A stretch of 64,000 bases of DNA from Nocardioides iriomotensis (lineage in GTDB: Bacteria; Actinomycetota; Actinomycetes; Propionibacteriales; Nocardioidaceae): NCBI RefSeq assembly GCF_004168035.1, contig NZ_SDPU01000012.1, positions 1 to 64,000 of the forward strand. The letters run 5' to 3'. A model generated the notes under the pieces. The model was not told where the DNA came from. It worked only from the letters and a program-made list of their open reading frames with translations, and ran no database searches. Positions 1 to 7,579 of this stretch are shown in pieces; positions within the stretch are counted from its first letter, which is position 1; each line of letters starts with the position of its first letter. A program made the translations under genes and the position numbers.

Positions 1-830
1 AGGTCGGCCTCGACCCGCGGCAGGCGGTGCTGCTCCCCGCCGGGAGCGACGTCGCGCTGGCCCGGCTGGCCGAGGGCGCGCCGCTCGAGCCCGTGCTGCT
101 CCCGCTCGTCGACGCGGGGCTACTGGTGGAGCGGCGCACGGTGACCGCGCTGGTGCACGGCGTCGCGGAGACGAAAGCACCCGCCGTCGCTGCGCTGGTC
201 CGCGCGCACGGTGCCGACGCGGCGACCGCGTGGGCGGGACGCTCCGCCGCGGAGGTCAGGGTGGTGGCGCACGGCGCCGGCGGGGAGGCGCTGGCGGACC
301 GGGCGGAGCTCCTGCTGACCGAGGTCGGGCTGGCGAGCACGACCGACGTCGCCGGGCCGCCCTCGCGCGACGGGCCGGCGCTGCTGGTCGGCGTGGGGCA
401 GCCCGACCGGGAGCTGGTCGACGACTGGATGCGTCGCGGCGTGCCGCACCTGGTGGTGCGGATGGCCGAGGGGCACGCGGTCGTCGGGCCGTTCGTCGAT
501 CCGGGCCGGTCCGCGTGCCTGCGCTGCGTGGATGCGCACCACACGGACGTCGACCCGACGTGGCCGCTGCTCGTCCGGCAGCACGCCGCCGCGACGCGAC
601 CCGGTCGGACCGGTGTCGACCCGTTGGCGCCTCCGGAGCCGGTCGACCCGCTGCTCGCCACGCTCGCGCTCGCCTGGGCGGTCCGCGACCTGACCAGCTG
701 GGTCGAGGGCGTCGCGCCGTCGCTGCTGTCGAGCACGCTGACCCTCGACCCGGTGCTCGCCGACGTGGACGTGCGCACCTGGACCCGCCACCCGGGCTGT
801 GGCTGCAGCTGGCAGGCGGTGAGCGCCTGA
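1..830 (+). CDS. TOMM-type cyclodehydratase-domain protein, 5' partial
   Basis: The frame is open from base 3 at the window edge to a TGA at 828-830 (276 codons), so the start lies upstream. The C-terminal part has a CLRC motif near residue 175 and a terminal CGCSW, a pattern that could form the tetracysteine zinc site of ThiF/E1-like folds. The block PFVDPGRSACLRC followed by a Trp/Leu-rich stretch resembles the 'bacteriocin biosynthesis cyclodehydratase' family, which binds precursor leader peptides when a YcaO partner is present. No YcaO or precursor gene is visible here. A member of this family sits next to the ABC1 kinase in related actinobacteria, so a housekeeping role is as likely as natural-product synthesis. 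The family call is moderately secure; the function is open. Confidence 0.6.
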   Translation, partial: VGLDPRQAVLLPAGSDVALARLAEGAPLEPVLLPLVDAGLLVERRTVTALVHGVAETKAPAVAALVRAHGADAATAWAGRSAAEVRVVAHGAGGEALADRAELLLTEVGLASTTDVAGPPSRDGPALLVGVGQPDRELVDDWMRRGVPHLVVRMAEGHAVVGPFVDPGRSACLRCVDAHHTDVDPTWPLLVRQHAAATRPGRTGVDPLAPPEPVDPLLATLALAWAVRDLTSWVEGVAPSLLSSTLTLDPVLADVDVRTWTRHPGCGCSWQAVSA

Positions 831-901
831 CCCACCCGTCCCACCCGACTCTCCTGTCAACCTCAGGCGGACATCACCACCCATCGGGGATGATGGGCGG
901 C

Positions 902-2239
902 ATGACCGAGTTGCCCCGGAAGGCGGTCGCGCGCACCGCGCGGCTGGCCGCGTTGCCGCTCGGGTACGCCGGCCGCACCGCGATGGGCATGGGTCGCCGC
1001 ATCGGGGGCGCCCCGGCCGAGGCCGTGCTGACCGAGGTGCAGCAGCGCACCGCCGAGCAGCTGTTCCGGACGCTCGGCGAGCTCAAGGGTGGCGCCATGA
1101 AGATGGGCCAGGCGCTGTCGATCCTCGAGTCGGCCTTGCCCGAGGAGGTCGCGGCGCCGTACCGGGAGCAGCTGACGCGGCTGCAGGACTCCGCTCCCCC
1201 GATGTCGGCCGCGACCGTGCGTGCGGTGCTGTCCGCCGAGCTCGGCCGGCACTGGCGCGACGAGCTGGTCGAGTTCGACGAGGACCCGGCAGCGGCGGCC
1301 TCGATCGGTCAGGTCCACCGCGGACGGTGGAAGGACGGCCGCGAGGTCGCGGTGAAGCTGCAGTACCCGGGCGCCGGCGAGGCGCTGATGTCCGACCTGC
1401 GCCAGCTCGCCCGGGTGGCCCGCACGTTCGGCAGCCTGGTGCCCGGCGTCGACGTCAAGCCGTTGATCGCCGAGATGCAGGAGCGCGTCGCCGAGGAGCT
1501 CGACTACACCCTCGAGGCCGAGGCCCAGGCGCAGTTCGCCGCGGAGTTCGAGGGCGACCCCGACGTCCTCGTGCCGCACGTGGTCACCCACACCAGCAGG
1601 GTGCTGGTCAGCGAGTGGGTGGAGAGCCCGGCGTCGCTGGCGCGGCTGATCGCGGAGGGCACGCAGGAGCAGCGCGACCACTACGGCGAGCGGTACATCC
1701 GCTTCCTGTTCGCCGGGCCCGCCCGGGTCGGGCTGCTGCACGCCGACCCGCACCCCGGAAACTTCCGGGTGCTGCCGACGGAGGACGGCTCGCTCGGTGG
1801 GCTCGGCGTCGTCGACTTCGGCGCGGTCGCACGGCTGCCCGAGCGCAGCCTCCCGCACTCGATCGGCGCGCTGCTGCGGATCGCCAGCTACGACGACTAC
1901 GACGACGTGCTCACCGGCCTGCGTGACGAAGGCTTCGTGAAGCCGAACATCCGGGTCGACCCCGCCGAGCTGCGGGCCTACCTCGGGCCGTTCGTCGAGC
2001 CGGCCCGGACCGAGACGTTCCGCTTCTCGCGCGAGTGGATGCGGGCGCAGTTCCAGCGCATCCAGGACCCCAAGCAGCCCGGCTCGACCCTCGTGCTGAA
2101 GCTGAACCTGCCGCCGTCGTACCTGCTGATCCACCGGGTCTGGGTCGGCAGCATCGGCGTGCTGTCGCAGCTCGGGGCGGAGCTGCCGTTCCGGGCGATC
2201 CTCGAGGAGTCGCTGCCCGGGTTCGCCGAGCGGGCCTGA
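902..2239 (+). CDS. ABC1/AarF (UbiB-like) atypical kinase
   Basis: This is a 445-residue member of the ABC1/ADCK/UbiB protein-kinase-like family. The family KxGQ signature is KMGQ at residues 67-70. It is followed by the Ala-rich nucleotide loop (AAAASIGQVH), the lysine strand (VAVKLQYPG), the catalytic HADPHPGNF loop and a VVDFG metal-binding motif. The M. tuberculosis gene in the same position beside whiB7 (Rv3197) belongs to the WhiB7 regulon and affects macrolide tolerance, so a lipid or antibiotic-stress role is plausible but inferred. The ATG at 902 was chosen because GGGCGG lies just upstream; an in-frame ATG pair at 890 and 893 would add four residues. The gene converges with the zinc-ribbon gene, leaving one base between stops. 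Confidence 0.88.
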   Translation: MTELPRKAVARTARLAALPLGYAGRTAMGMGRRIGGAPAEAVLTEVQQRTAEQLFRTLGELKGGAMKMGQALSILESALPEEVAAPYREQLTRLQDSAPPMSAATVRAVLSAELGRHWRDELVEFDEDPAAAASIGQVHRGRWKDGREVAVKLQYPGAGEALMSDLRQLARVARTFGSLVPGVDVKPLIAEMQERVAEELDYTLEAEAQAQFAAEFEGDPDVLVPHVVTHTSRVLVSEWVESPASLARLIAEGTQEQRDHYGERYIRFLFAGPARVGLLHADPHPGNFRVLPTEDGSLGGLGVVDFGAVARLPERSLPHSIGALLRIASYDDYDDVLTGLRDEGFVKPNIRVDPAELRAYLGPFVEPARTETFRFSREWMRAQFQRIQDPKQPGSTLVLKLNLPPSYLLIHRVWVGSIGVLSQLGAELPFRAILEESLPGFAERA

Positions 2240-2240
2240 C

Positions 2241-2405
2241 CTACCACCACTCGCTGTCGAGCTTGGACTCGATGGCGCGCAGGTGCTCCCGCGAGCACCG
2301 GTCGCAGAACGTCCGCTGCCGCCCGTTCTCCACCGCCGTCGTCCAGGTCAGCGGCAGGGTGTCGCCCTCGGCAGTCGCACCGCAGAAGTCGCAGGTGGCG
2401 GGCAT
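2241..2405 (-). CDS. 54-aa zinc-ribbon protein
   Basis: This short gene begins MPATCDFCG and ends DSEWW. It has two CxxC pairs (CDFC near residue 5 and CDRC near residue 34) about 29 residues apart, a one-zinc ribbon or rubredoxin-like knuckle. The acidic, Trp-Trp C-terminus and compact size suggest a small metal-binding adaptor rather than an enzyme. It is transcribed against the ABC1 kinase gene and ends one base from it. A strong hairpin at 2441-2486 separates it from the genes upstream on the same strand, so it probably has its own promoter. The two intact cysteine pairs support a real gene; its function is unknown. Confidence 0.72.
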   Translation of the reverse strand: MPATCDFCGATAEGDTLPLTWTTAVENGRQRTFCDRCSREHLRAIESKLDSEWW

Positions 2406-2440
2406 GTCCCCGACCCTACGCCGGGACGTGCCGGGAAACG

Positions 2441-2486
2441 CCGGAGCCGGCCCCTCCCCCGACTGCGGGGGCGGGACCGGCTCCGG
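2441..2486 (-). terminator. Long GC hairpin, probable terminator of the whiB7-side genes
   Basis: Arms CCGGAGCCGG (2441-2450) and CCGGCTCCGG (2477-2486) are perfect complements. They enclose a second C-rich/G-rich stem (about 2451-2476). On the minus strand the stem is followed by CGTTTCCC, a poor U-tract. It lies downstream of the small basic protein gene ending at 2579. Confidence 0.6.
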
Positions 2487-2578
2487 TCTCGGATTACCTG
2501 TGGTGACCCGTCGGGGCGGGTCGTGCTGCGATCACCGGCTCGCGCCGGCCGCGTTCGCTCCGGGTGTGTGACCTCGGA

Positions 2579-2776
2579 TCAGAGCGAGCGGGCCAGGGCG
2601 AGGCGCGCCTGCTGGGCGGCACGCTCGGCTCGGCGGGACAGTCGGCGGTGCATCGCCATCTGGTGTCCACGTCGCAGTTCGTGCGCCTCTCCCAGGCGCG
2701 CGTGCATCTGTGCTCGCGCCAGGTCTTCGTTCATAAGCTGCATCTCGTTGCTCCGGTTCGTGAAAGTGATGGTCAT
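2579..2776 (-). CDS. Small basic helical protein, paralog A
   Basis: Encodes 65 residues (or 54 from an internal ATG preceded by CGGAGCAACGAG). The C-terminal 50 residues are nearly all helix-forming and Arg-rich, ending RLALARSL. They align with the neighbouring 54-aa product: both share a leading NE.LAR, a central ELRRGHQ/QLRRGHQ, RR..RRAERAA, QARL.LARSL and the same last five residues. The charge pattern suggests a nucleic-acid- or ribosome-binding helix, but no known family was recognised. It lies downstream of paralog B and whiB7 on the same strand and could be co-transcribed with them, which would place it under antibiotic-stress control; that link is inferred from position only. Confidence 0.65.
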   Translation of the reverse strand: MTITFTNRSNEMQLMNEDLARAQMHARLGEAHELRRGHQMAMHRRLSRRAERAAQQARLALARSL

Positions 2777-2824
2777 CGAAGTAGTTCCGTTTCTTTCTGT
2801 TGGCTGCGTCTGCCTACGGCAGGG

Positions 2825-2989
2825 TCACAGCGAGCGGGCGAGGACGAGGCGGGCCTGGAGGGCGGCTCGCTCCGCGCGGCGCGACTTGCGCCGGGCGACG
2901 ACGAGCTGGTGACCCCGACGGAGCTGCTCGGCCTCACTCAGGCGACGGGTGTGGTCCACCCGGGCCAGAGACTCGTTGATGTACGACAT
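2825..2989 (-). CDS. Small basic helical protein, paralog B (54 aa)
   Basis: The gene begins MSYINESLARVDHTRRL and ends LVLARSL. It has a textbook ribosome-binding site: on the minus strand AAAGGAG stands six bases before ATG (2989), inside an A/T-rich patch unusual for this genome. The product is Arg-rich, probably all helical, and clearly homologous to the protein encoded 49 bases downstream (shared RRGHQ, RRAERAA and QARL.LARSL blocks). The strong site and the duplication argue that both small genes are translated. A 17-bp perfect tandem repeat lies just upstream (3032-3065). The function is unknown; an RNA- or DNA-binding role is a guess from charge. Confidence 0.72.
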   Translation of the reverse strand: MSYINESLARVDHTRRLSEAEQLRRGHQLVVARRKSRRAERAALQARLVLARSL

Positions 2990-3031
2990 CGCTTTCTCCT
3001 TTGAAAACGATCGGTGCTGCTGATGGATGGT

Positions 3032-3065
3032 GGTCCTGCTGGTGCTGCGGTCCTGCTGGTGCTGC
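3032..3065. repeat. Two-copy 17-bp tandem repeat
   Basis: GGTCCTGCTGGTGCTGC occurs twice head to tail (3032-3048 and 3049-3065) in the 174-base gap between whiB7 and the next small gene. Degenerate GCTGGTGCT units continue on both sides. No coding potential was seen. Confidence 0.8.
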
Positions 3066-3163
3066 TCACTCTGCTGGATGGTGCTGGGGTACTTCTGGTG
3101 CTCCGCTGGGACGCCGCTGGGAGCGGGTCCTGCCGTGTGTGCCGGCCTGGTGTCCCCTGGGAC

Positions 3164-3451
3164 TCAGGCAGCCACCTCGTTCTTGCGGGGACGTCCGCGG
3201 GGGCGCTTGCGCGGGATGACCACACCCTGCGCGAACAGCTCGCCGCCCCAGACTCCCCAGGGCTCACGCCGCTCGAGGGCCCCGTTCAGGCACTCGATCC
3301 GGAGCGGGCAGTCCAGGCACATGGCCTTCGCAACCTCCACGTCCTGGGGGGTCTCCGCGAAGAACAGCTCCGGGTCCTCACGTCGGCACGGCAGCTGCTC
3401 CTCGTCGACCTCGTTCGCACTGGCGAACGTGTCGAGGACGCTGATACTCAT
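3164..3451 (-). CDS. whiB7: WhiB7-type Fe-S transcription factor
   Basis: This 95-residue Wbl-family regulator has four cluster ligands at Cys22, Cys45, Cys48 and Cys54, the turn GVWGG at 66-70 and a C-terminal AT-hook (RGRPRK, 85-90) that defines the WhiB7/WblC branch. WhiB7 binds the housekeeping sigma factor, and its AT-hook contacts A/T-rich DNA just upstream of the -35. It activates intrinsic antibiotic-resistance genes and its own promoter. The start at 3451 is fixed by a near-perfect GGAGGTG Shine-Dalgarno. The roughly 430-base leader holds an upstream ORF, a hairpin and an intrinsic terminator, the layout known for antibiotic-sensed attenuation of whiB7/wblC. Neighbours (ABC1 kinase, uvrD2) match the mycobacterial whiB7 locus. 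Confidence 0.95.
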   Translation of the reverse strand: MSISVLDTFASANEVDEEQLPCRREDPELFFAETPQDVEVAKAMCLDCPLRIECLNGALERREPWGVWGGELFAQGVVIPRKRPRGRPRKNEVAA

Positions 3452-3510
3452 CTCTTCACCTCCTGGTGAGCTTGTCGTTCTGTGGGCCGGTCCCCGGTCG
3501 GGGAAGGGCT

Positions 3511-3558
3511 TGGGAAAACAAAGAGGCCGCGGATCCCGGGTTTCGGGTTCCGCGGCCT
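3511..3558 (-). terminator. Intrinsic terminator (attenuator) in the whiB7 leader
   Basis: On the minus strand AGGCCGCGG (3558-3550) pairs with CCGCGGCCT (3532-3524) across a second short CCCG/CGGG stem. It is followed at once by CTTTGTTTTCCC. This is the strongest U-tract terminator in the window. It sits 60 bases before the whiB7 start, so most transcripts should end here unless antitermination occurs. Confidence 0.85.
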
Positions 3559-3566
3559 GGAGGCTG

Positions 3567-3594
3567 CCGATCGTGAGTGGACTCACTAGATCGG
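3567..3594 (-). promoter_or_regulatory. Hairpin overlapping the leader ORF stop codon
   Basis: CCGATC-GTGAG (3567-3577) can pair with CTCAC and GATCGG (3582-3594). The TAG stop of the upstream ORF (3588-3586) lies within the stem. A ribosome finishing or stalling here would decide whether this stem and the adjacent terminator form. Confidence 0.6.
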
Positions 3595-3819
3595 CGGACT
3601 CCAGGCGGAGGTACCCGGGAAGGCTCCCTTGACGACGGCGGCGTCATCGATGTGGGCGTAACCGCACACACGGGTGCCCTCGACGCGCTGCATGCCAGCC
3701 GCAAGAGACACCACACCCGTGGTCACCGGGAGAGCGCGCACGGACAGGACGCGGTCGCGGGAGATCGTGGGCATGCTGATGCCAGCCGGCTGGCTGATCG
3801 TCCAGGTGAACTCGTTCAT
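3586..3819 (-). CDS. Upstream ORF in the whiB7 leader (77 aa)
   Basis: Translation from ATG 3819 is well supported by AAGGAGG eight bases upstream. The product begins MNEFTWTISQPAGISMP and ends TSAWSPPI. It is not clearly similar to any family, and its role is probably the act of translation rather than the peptide. The frame ends with TAG inside a hairpin directly before the terminator at 3511-3558. In the described whiB7/wblC systems, translation of a leader ORF lets the terminator form, while ribosome stalling by antibiotics allows read-through. At 77 codons this is a long leader ORF. It could instead be a true small gene. Confidence 0.65.
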   Translation of the reverse strand: MNEFTWTISQPAGISMPTISRDRVLSVRALPVTTGVVSLAAGMQRVEGTRVCGYAHIDDAAVVKGAFPGTSAWSPPI

Positions 3820-3892
3820 GTCGTGCACCTCCTTCGGTTCCTCGGGCGCGGGCCCTGGCGGGGCCCATGGCGCTGCTGTGGTGAGTGGAAGA

Positions 3893-3940
3893 AACGTACC
3901 GTCCGGGGCGTGTAAGCGGCAAACTATTTTCTGGGTATTT
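3893..3940 (-). promoter_or_regulatory. whiB7 promoter with A/T-rich WhiB7 box
   Basis: On the minus strand a -35 element TTGCCG (3922-3917) and a -10 element TACGTT (3898-3893) are 18 bases apart. An A/T-rich patch (3940-3921, containing AGAAAATAG) abuts the -35. WhiB7-activated promoters carry such an A/T block just upstream of the -35 for the AT-hook, so autoregulation is likely. Transcription would begin about 65 bases before the leader ORF. Confidence 0.6.
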
Positions 3941-4072
3941 CCGCGAAAAATTTCGGCCCGCATCAACGGGTGGCTCGAACGGGCTACGGCGAAGCGGGCA
4001 TTCCGCCGCCAAACCGGCGTCCGCACGGCCCCGGCGACGCCGCGGCACGCCCCTGGGGGCGTGGCCCGGCCG

Positions 4073-6211
4073 TCAGTCGCCCGGCGCGGCGGCCACGACC
4101 GCGAGGACGTCGTCGGCGTACTTGCTCATCTTCGACTCCCCGACGCCGTTGATCCGCCGGAGCGCGACCGGGTCGGCGGGCTTGACCTCTGCGATGGCCT
4201 GGAGCGTGAGGTCGGTGAAGACGACGTAGGCCGGCACCTTCTCCTCCTGGGCCCGCTCGATCCGCCAGGCGCGCAGGCGCTCGAACAGCTCCTCGTCGTA
4301 GGTCGCCGGGCAGTCCTCGCACCTCCCGACCTTGCGCTCGGTGGTCGAGGCGAGCGGCTTGCCGCAGGTGCGGCACTGCGCGACACCCTTCCGCTTGCGG
4401 CTCGGGCGCTCCGGAGCGGAGTCGGAGGCGACCTGCGGGCGGAGCCCGGTGAGGAACCGGGAGGGCTTGCGGCTGGCCCGGGAGCCGGGGTTGCGGGCGA
4501 GCGCCCAGGAGACCTGCAGCCTCCGTCGGGCGCGGGTCATCCCGACGTACAGCAGGCGCCGCTCCTCCTCGACCGCAGCGGGCCCTTCGGCGTAGACGAT
4601 CGGCATGGTGCCTTCCTGCATGCCGACCAGGAACACGTTGTCCCACTCCAGCCCCTTGGCGGCGTGCAGGGTGGCGAGCGTGACGCCCTCGGCGACCGGG
4701 GCGTGCTGCTCCTGGGCGCGGCGGTCGAGGTCGTCGACGAAGCCGGCGAGCGTCGCGGTCGCGCTGCCCCCGTCGGCCTGACCGGTGGTCGTGGTCGCGG
4801 CGGCCGCGAAGTCCGCGGCCTGGGACACGATCGCCTGCAGCGACTCCCACCGGTCGCGGACGTTGCCGCGGCCGGTCGGCGCCTCGGGGGTCCAGCCCAT
4901 GCCGGACAGCACCGCCCGGACGTCGTCGACGAGGCCGCCGCCGCTGCCGCTGTCAGTGCCGGACTCACCGGAGCGGGCGTTGCCGCGGAGCAGGGTCACC
5001 GCCTGCTTGACCTCCGGCCGGTCGAAGAACCGGGCGGCGCCGCGGATGACGTAGGGGACGCCCCGGGCGGCCAGCGCCTCCTCGTAGGCCTCGGACTGGG
5101 CGTTGATCCGGAACAGCACGGCGATCTCTCGCGGGGGCGTCCCGCTGCGGGTCAGGTCCAGGATGTCGGCCGCCACCCGCTCGGCCTCGGCGACCTCGTC
5201 GGGGTGCTCGGCGTAGGCGACCTCGGGGCCACCGTCGCGCTGGGCCCGGAGCTGGACGCCGGCCGAGGGCGTGCCGCCGAGCAGCCGGTTGGCCGCCGCG
5301 ACGACCTGGGGCGTGGAGCGGTAGTTGCGGACCAGCTCGATCGAGGTGGTGCGGGCGAAGCGGCGAGGGAAGTCGGTGAGGTACGACGCGTTGGCGCCGG
5401 CGAAGGAGTAGATCGTCTGGGCGGGGTCGCCGACCACGCACAGGTCGTCGCGCCCGCCGAGCCAGAGGTCGAGCAGCGCGGACTGGATCGGGCTGACGTC
5501 CTGGAACTCGTCGACGACGAACCACTTGTACTGCCGGCGCACCTCGGCGGCGACGCGCTCGTCCTCGGCGAGGAGGGCGGCGGCGCAGAGCAGGACGTCC
5601 TCCATGTCCATCCGGCCCTGGTCGCGCTTGACGTCCTCGTAGGTCGCGAAGACGCGCGCGACGGTGGCGGCGTCCTGACCGGTGACGGATCGGCCGCGCT
5701 GGGCGGCGACCTGGACGTAGTCGTCGGGCCGGACGTTGCTGACCTTGGCCCACTCGACCTCGCCCGCGAGGTCGCGCAGCGTGGCCTGGTCGGTCTCGAC
5801 CCGGTTGCGCCGCGCGGCGTTGCCGATCAGGCCGAGCTTGGACTCGGTGAGCTGCGGGAGCTCGCCGCCGTAGACCCGCGGCCAGAAGTACCGCGCCTGC
5901 CGCAGGGCCGCCGAGTGGAACGTGCGGGCCTGGACACCGCCCGCCCCGAGCGCCCGGAGCCGGCCCCGCATCTCGCCGGCCGCCCGCGTGGTGAAGGTGA
6001 CCGCGAGCACCTCCATCGGGTTGTAGACGCCGCTGGCGACGCCGTACGCGATCCGGTGGGTGATCGCCCGGGTCTTCCCGGTGCCGGCGCCGGCGAGGAC
6101 GCGGACCGGCCCCTGGAGCGCGGTCGCGACCTGGCGCTGCTCGGGGTCGAGCGCGGCGAGGAGGTCGTCGGCGGACGGCGCCGCGGGGGGTGCCGAGGGC
6201 ACAGGGGGCAT
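4073..6211 (-). CDS. uvrD2: UvrD2-type superfamily 1 DNA helicase with HRDC domain
   Basis: The 712-residue protein has a Walker A GAGTGKT at 41-47, further SF1A motifs (TFTTRAAGEM, VDEFQDVSPIQ, GDPAQTIYSFAGA, LVRNYRS, TLHAAKGLEWD, VGMTRARRRL), then a tetracysteine module (CRTC ... CEDC, near 598-618) and a C-terminal HRDC domain (about 630-705). This N-motor/C-rich/HRDC order is diagnostic of UvrD2, the essential 3'-to-5' helicase first described in mycobacteria. In the family the cysteine module rather than HRDC is needed for unwinding. It acts in DNA repair or replication-fork maintenance. It lies between whiB7 and mrx1, as in M. tuberculosis, with a 64-base divergent promoter region shared with mrx1. 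The ATG at 6211 follows an AGGAG about 11 bases upstream. Confidence 0.93.
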   Translation of the reverse strand: MPPVPSAPPAAPSADDLLAALDPEQRQVATALQGPVRVLAGAGTGKTRAITHRIAYGVASGVYNPMEVLAVTFTTRAAGEMRGRLRALGAGGVQARTFHSAALRQARYFWPRVYGGELPQLTESKLGLIGNAARRNRVETDQATLRDLAGEVEWAKVSNVRPDDYVQVAAQRGRSVTGQDAATVARVFATYEDVKRDQGRMDMEDVLLCAAALLAEDERVAAEVRRQYKWFVVDEFQDVSPIQSALLDLWLGGRDDLCVVGDPAQTIYSFAGANASYLTDFPRRFARTTSIELVRNYRSTPQVVAAANRLLGGTPSAGVQLRAQRDGGPEVAYAEHPDEVAEAERVAADILDLTRSGTPPREIAVLFRINAQSEAYEEALAARGVPYVIRGAARFFDRPEVKQAVTLLRGNARSGESGTDSGSGGGLVDDVRAVLSGMGWTPEAPTGRGNVRDRWESLQAIVSQAADFAAAATTTTGQADGGSATATLAGFVDDLDRRAQEQHAPVAEGVTLATLHAAKGLEWDNVFLVGMQEGTMPIVYAEGPAAVEEERRLLYVGMTRARRRLQVSWALARNPGSRASRKPSRFLTGLRPQVASDSAPERPSRKRKGVAQCRTCGKPLASTTERKVGRCEDCPATYDEELFERLRAWRIERAQEEKVPAYVVFTDLTLQAIAEVKPADPVALRRINGVGESKMSKYADDVLAVVAAAPGD

Positions 6212-6238
6212 ACGGGAACAAACTCCTCGCAGACAGGC

Positions 6239-6252
6239 GTTGACCAGTCAAC
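6239..6252. promoter_or_regulatory. Perfect palindrome in the uvrD2-mrx1 divergent promoter
   Basis: GTTGAC-CA-GTCAAC is a 14-bp perfect palindrome in the 64-base gap between the two divergent starts. Each arm contains a TTGAC that could act as part of a -35 in its direction. No cognate regulator is evident. Confidence 0.4.
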
Positions 6253-6275
6253 AGTAGACGTGAGGAAGGACAACG

Positions 6276-6521
6276 ATGACCGCCGTGACGATGTACTCCA
6301 CCCAGTGGTGTGGCTACTGCCACCGGCTGAAGAGCCAGCTGGACCGCGAGGGCATCAGCTACGAGGTCGTCGACATCGAGCGAGTGCCCGAGGCGGCCGG
6401 GGTCGTCGAGCAGGTGAACCACGGCAACCAGACCGTGCCCACCCTCGTGTACGCCGACGGCTCGGCGCAGACCAACCCCTCCGTCGCGCAGGTGAAGGCC
6501 AAGCTCGCCGAGCTCAACTGA
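6276..6521 (+). CDS. mrx1: Mycoredoxin
   Basis: This is an 81-residue glutaredoxin-fold protein with the mycoredoxin active site WCGYC (Cys12, Cys15) and the cis-proline loop TVPT. Mycoredoxins reduce mixed disulfides between proteins and mycothiol, the low-molecular-weight thiol of actinobacteria, so they belong to cytosolic redox repair. GAGGAAGG lies 9 bases before the ATG. Its place between uvrD2 and nudC matches Rv3198A. It ends 22 bases from the convergent nudC gene. Confidence 0.93.
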   Translation: MTAVTMYSTQWCGYCHRLKSQLDREGISYEVVDIERVPEAAGVVEQVNHGNQTVPTLVYADGSAQTNPSVAQVKAKLAELN

Positions 6522-6543
6522 CCCACCTGACTCGACCGAGTCG

Positions 6544-7527
6544 TCACCACTGGCCGGGCAGCGGCCCGCCGTACCACGTCTCCACGAGGCTGCGGCTGAT
6601 CGAGATGCCGCCGGGCAGGATCAGCGTGCCGGCCTCGGCCTCGGCCCGCATCTCCTCGCGGGTGAACCAGCGGGCGTCGCTGATCTCGGCGCCGTCGACG
6701 CTGATCTCGGTCGTGCGGGCGCGGGCGAAGAAGCCGATCATCAGGCTGGCGGGGAACGGCCAGGGCTGGTTGCCGAAGTAGGAGACCTCCCCCACCTCGA
6801 CGCCGACCTCCTCCTCGACCTCACGGGCGACGGCGTGCTCGAGCGACTCCCCCGGCTCGACGAAGCCGGCGAGCGTCGAGTAGCGGCCCTCCGGCCACCG
6901 CGCCTGCCGTCCGAGCAGGCAGCGGTCCTCGTCGTCGGTGACGACCATGATCACGGCCGGGTCGGTGCGCGGGAACTGCTGCCGGCCGCAGTCGACGCAC
7001 ACGCGCAGGTGCCCCGACTCACGCACCTCCAGCCGGCCGCCGCAGCGCGGACAGTGCCGGTTGGCGCGGTGCCACTCCCCCAGCGCCACGGCGTGCAGCA
7101 CCAGCGCCGCCTCGTCCGCGCCGAGGTCCTGCACGAACGTGCGGAGGATCTCTCCGCGCATCCCGGCCGGGACCTCGTCCACGAGAACCGCGAACCGCAC
7201 GGCGTCCGTCTCCGCGTCCTCACCCAGCAGGATCCGGGTCCCCGTCGGCGCCTCCGACGGCGTGACCCAGGTGGGTGCGGGCTCACCCGCGTCTCCGTCG
7301 AATGCGTCGCCGGCACCGTTCGTCCCTCCCGCGTCGCGGACCAGCAGCCGGCCGCCGTCGAGCAGCAGCACCCGGGTCGCCGGGTCCGCCCACGCCCGGT
7401 CGAGCCAGGCCTCGTCGGTCCGGTGCAGCGCGACCCGGTTGTGCGCGTGCGGGGAGAGGGCGATCGGGGCCTGGTGGGAGTACTGGGACAGCAGGTCGGC
7501 TCGGTCGAGCCCAGGCGTTCCGGTCAC
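6544..7527 (-). CDS. nudC: NAD(+) diphosphatase / NAD-cap hydrolase
   Basis: The 327-residue product has an N-terminal NUDIX-like domain, a four-cysteine zinc ribbon (CPRC ... CVDC), and a catalytic Nudix box beginning [21 protein letters not shown] following [10 protein letters not shown] matches the SQPWPFPxS signature that separates NudC from other Nudix proteins. NudC hydrolyses NAD(H) to NMN(H) and AMP and removes NAD caps from RNA. The N-terminal domain has an extended acidic linker. It lies in the conserved mrx1-nudC-adnBA order; a GTG or ATG start close to 7527 fits, although the ribosome site is weak. Confidence 0.92.
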   Translation of the reverse strand: MTGTPGLDRADLLSQYSHQAPIALSPHAHNRVALHRTDEAWLDRAWADPATRVLLLDGGRLLVRDAGGTNGAGDAFDGDAGEPAPTWVTPSEAPTGTRILLGEDAETDAVRFAVLVDEVPAGMRGEILRTFVQDLGADEAALVLHAVALGEWHRANRHCPRCGGRLEVRESGHLRVCVDCGRQQFPRTDPAVIMVVTDDEDRCLLGRQARWPEGRYSTLAGFVEPGESLEHAVAREVEEEVGVEVGEVSYFGNQPWPFPASLMIGFFARARTTEISVDGAEISDARWFTREEMRAEAEAGTLILPGGISISRSLVETWYGGPLPGQW

Positions 7528-7579
7528 GCCCCGACCCTACGGCGGCGACCCTCGCCGCCCGCCGCCTAGGGTGTCCGCC

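Noticed and set aside
3674-6781. 1035-codon open frame on the plus strand opposite uvrD2
   Set aside because: It is a GC-driven antisense shadow: the minus strand carries complete helicase motifs and an HRDC domain, while this frame has no recognisable domain and is rich in Arg, Ala and Gly.
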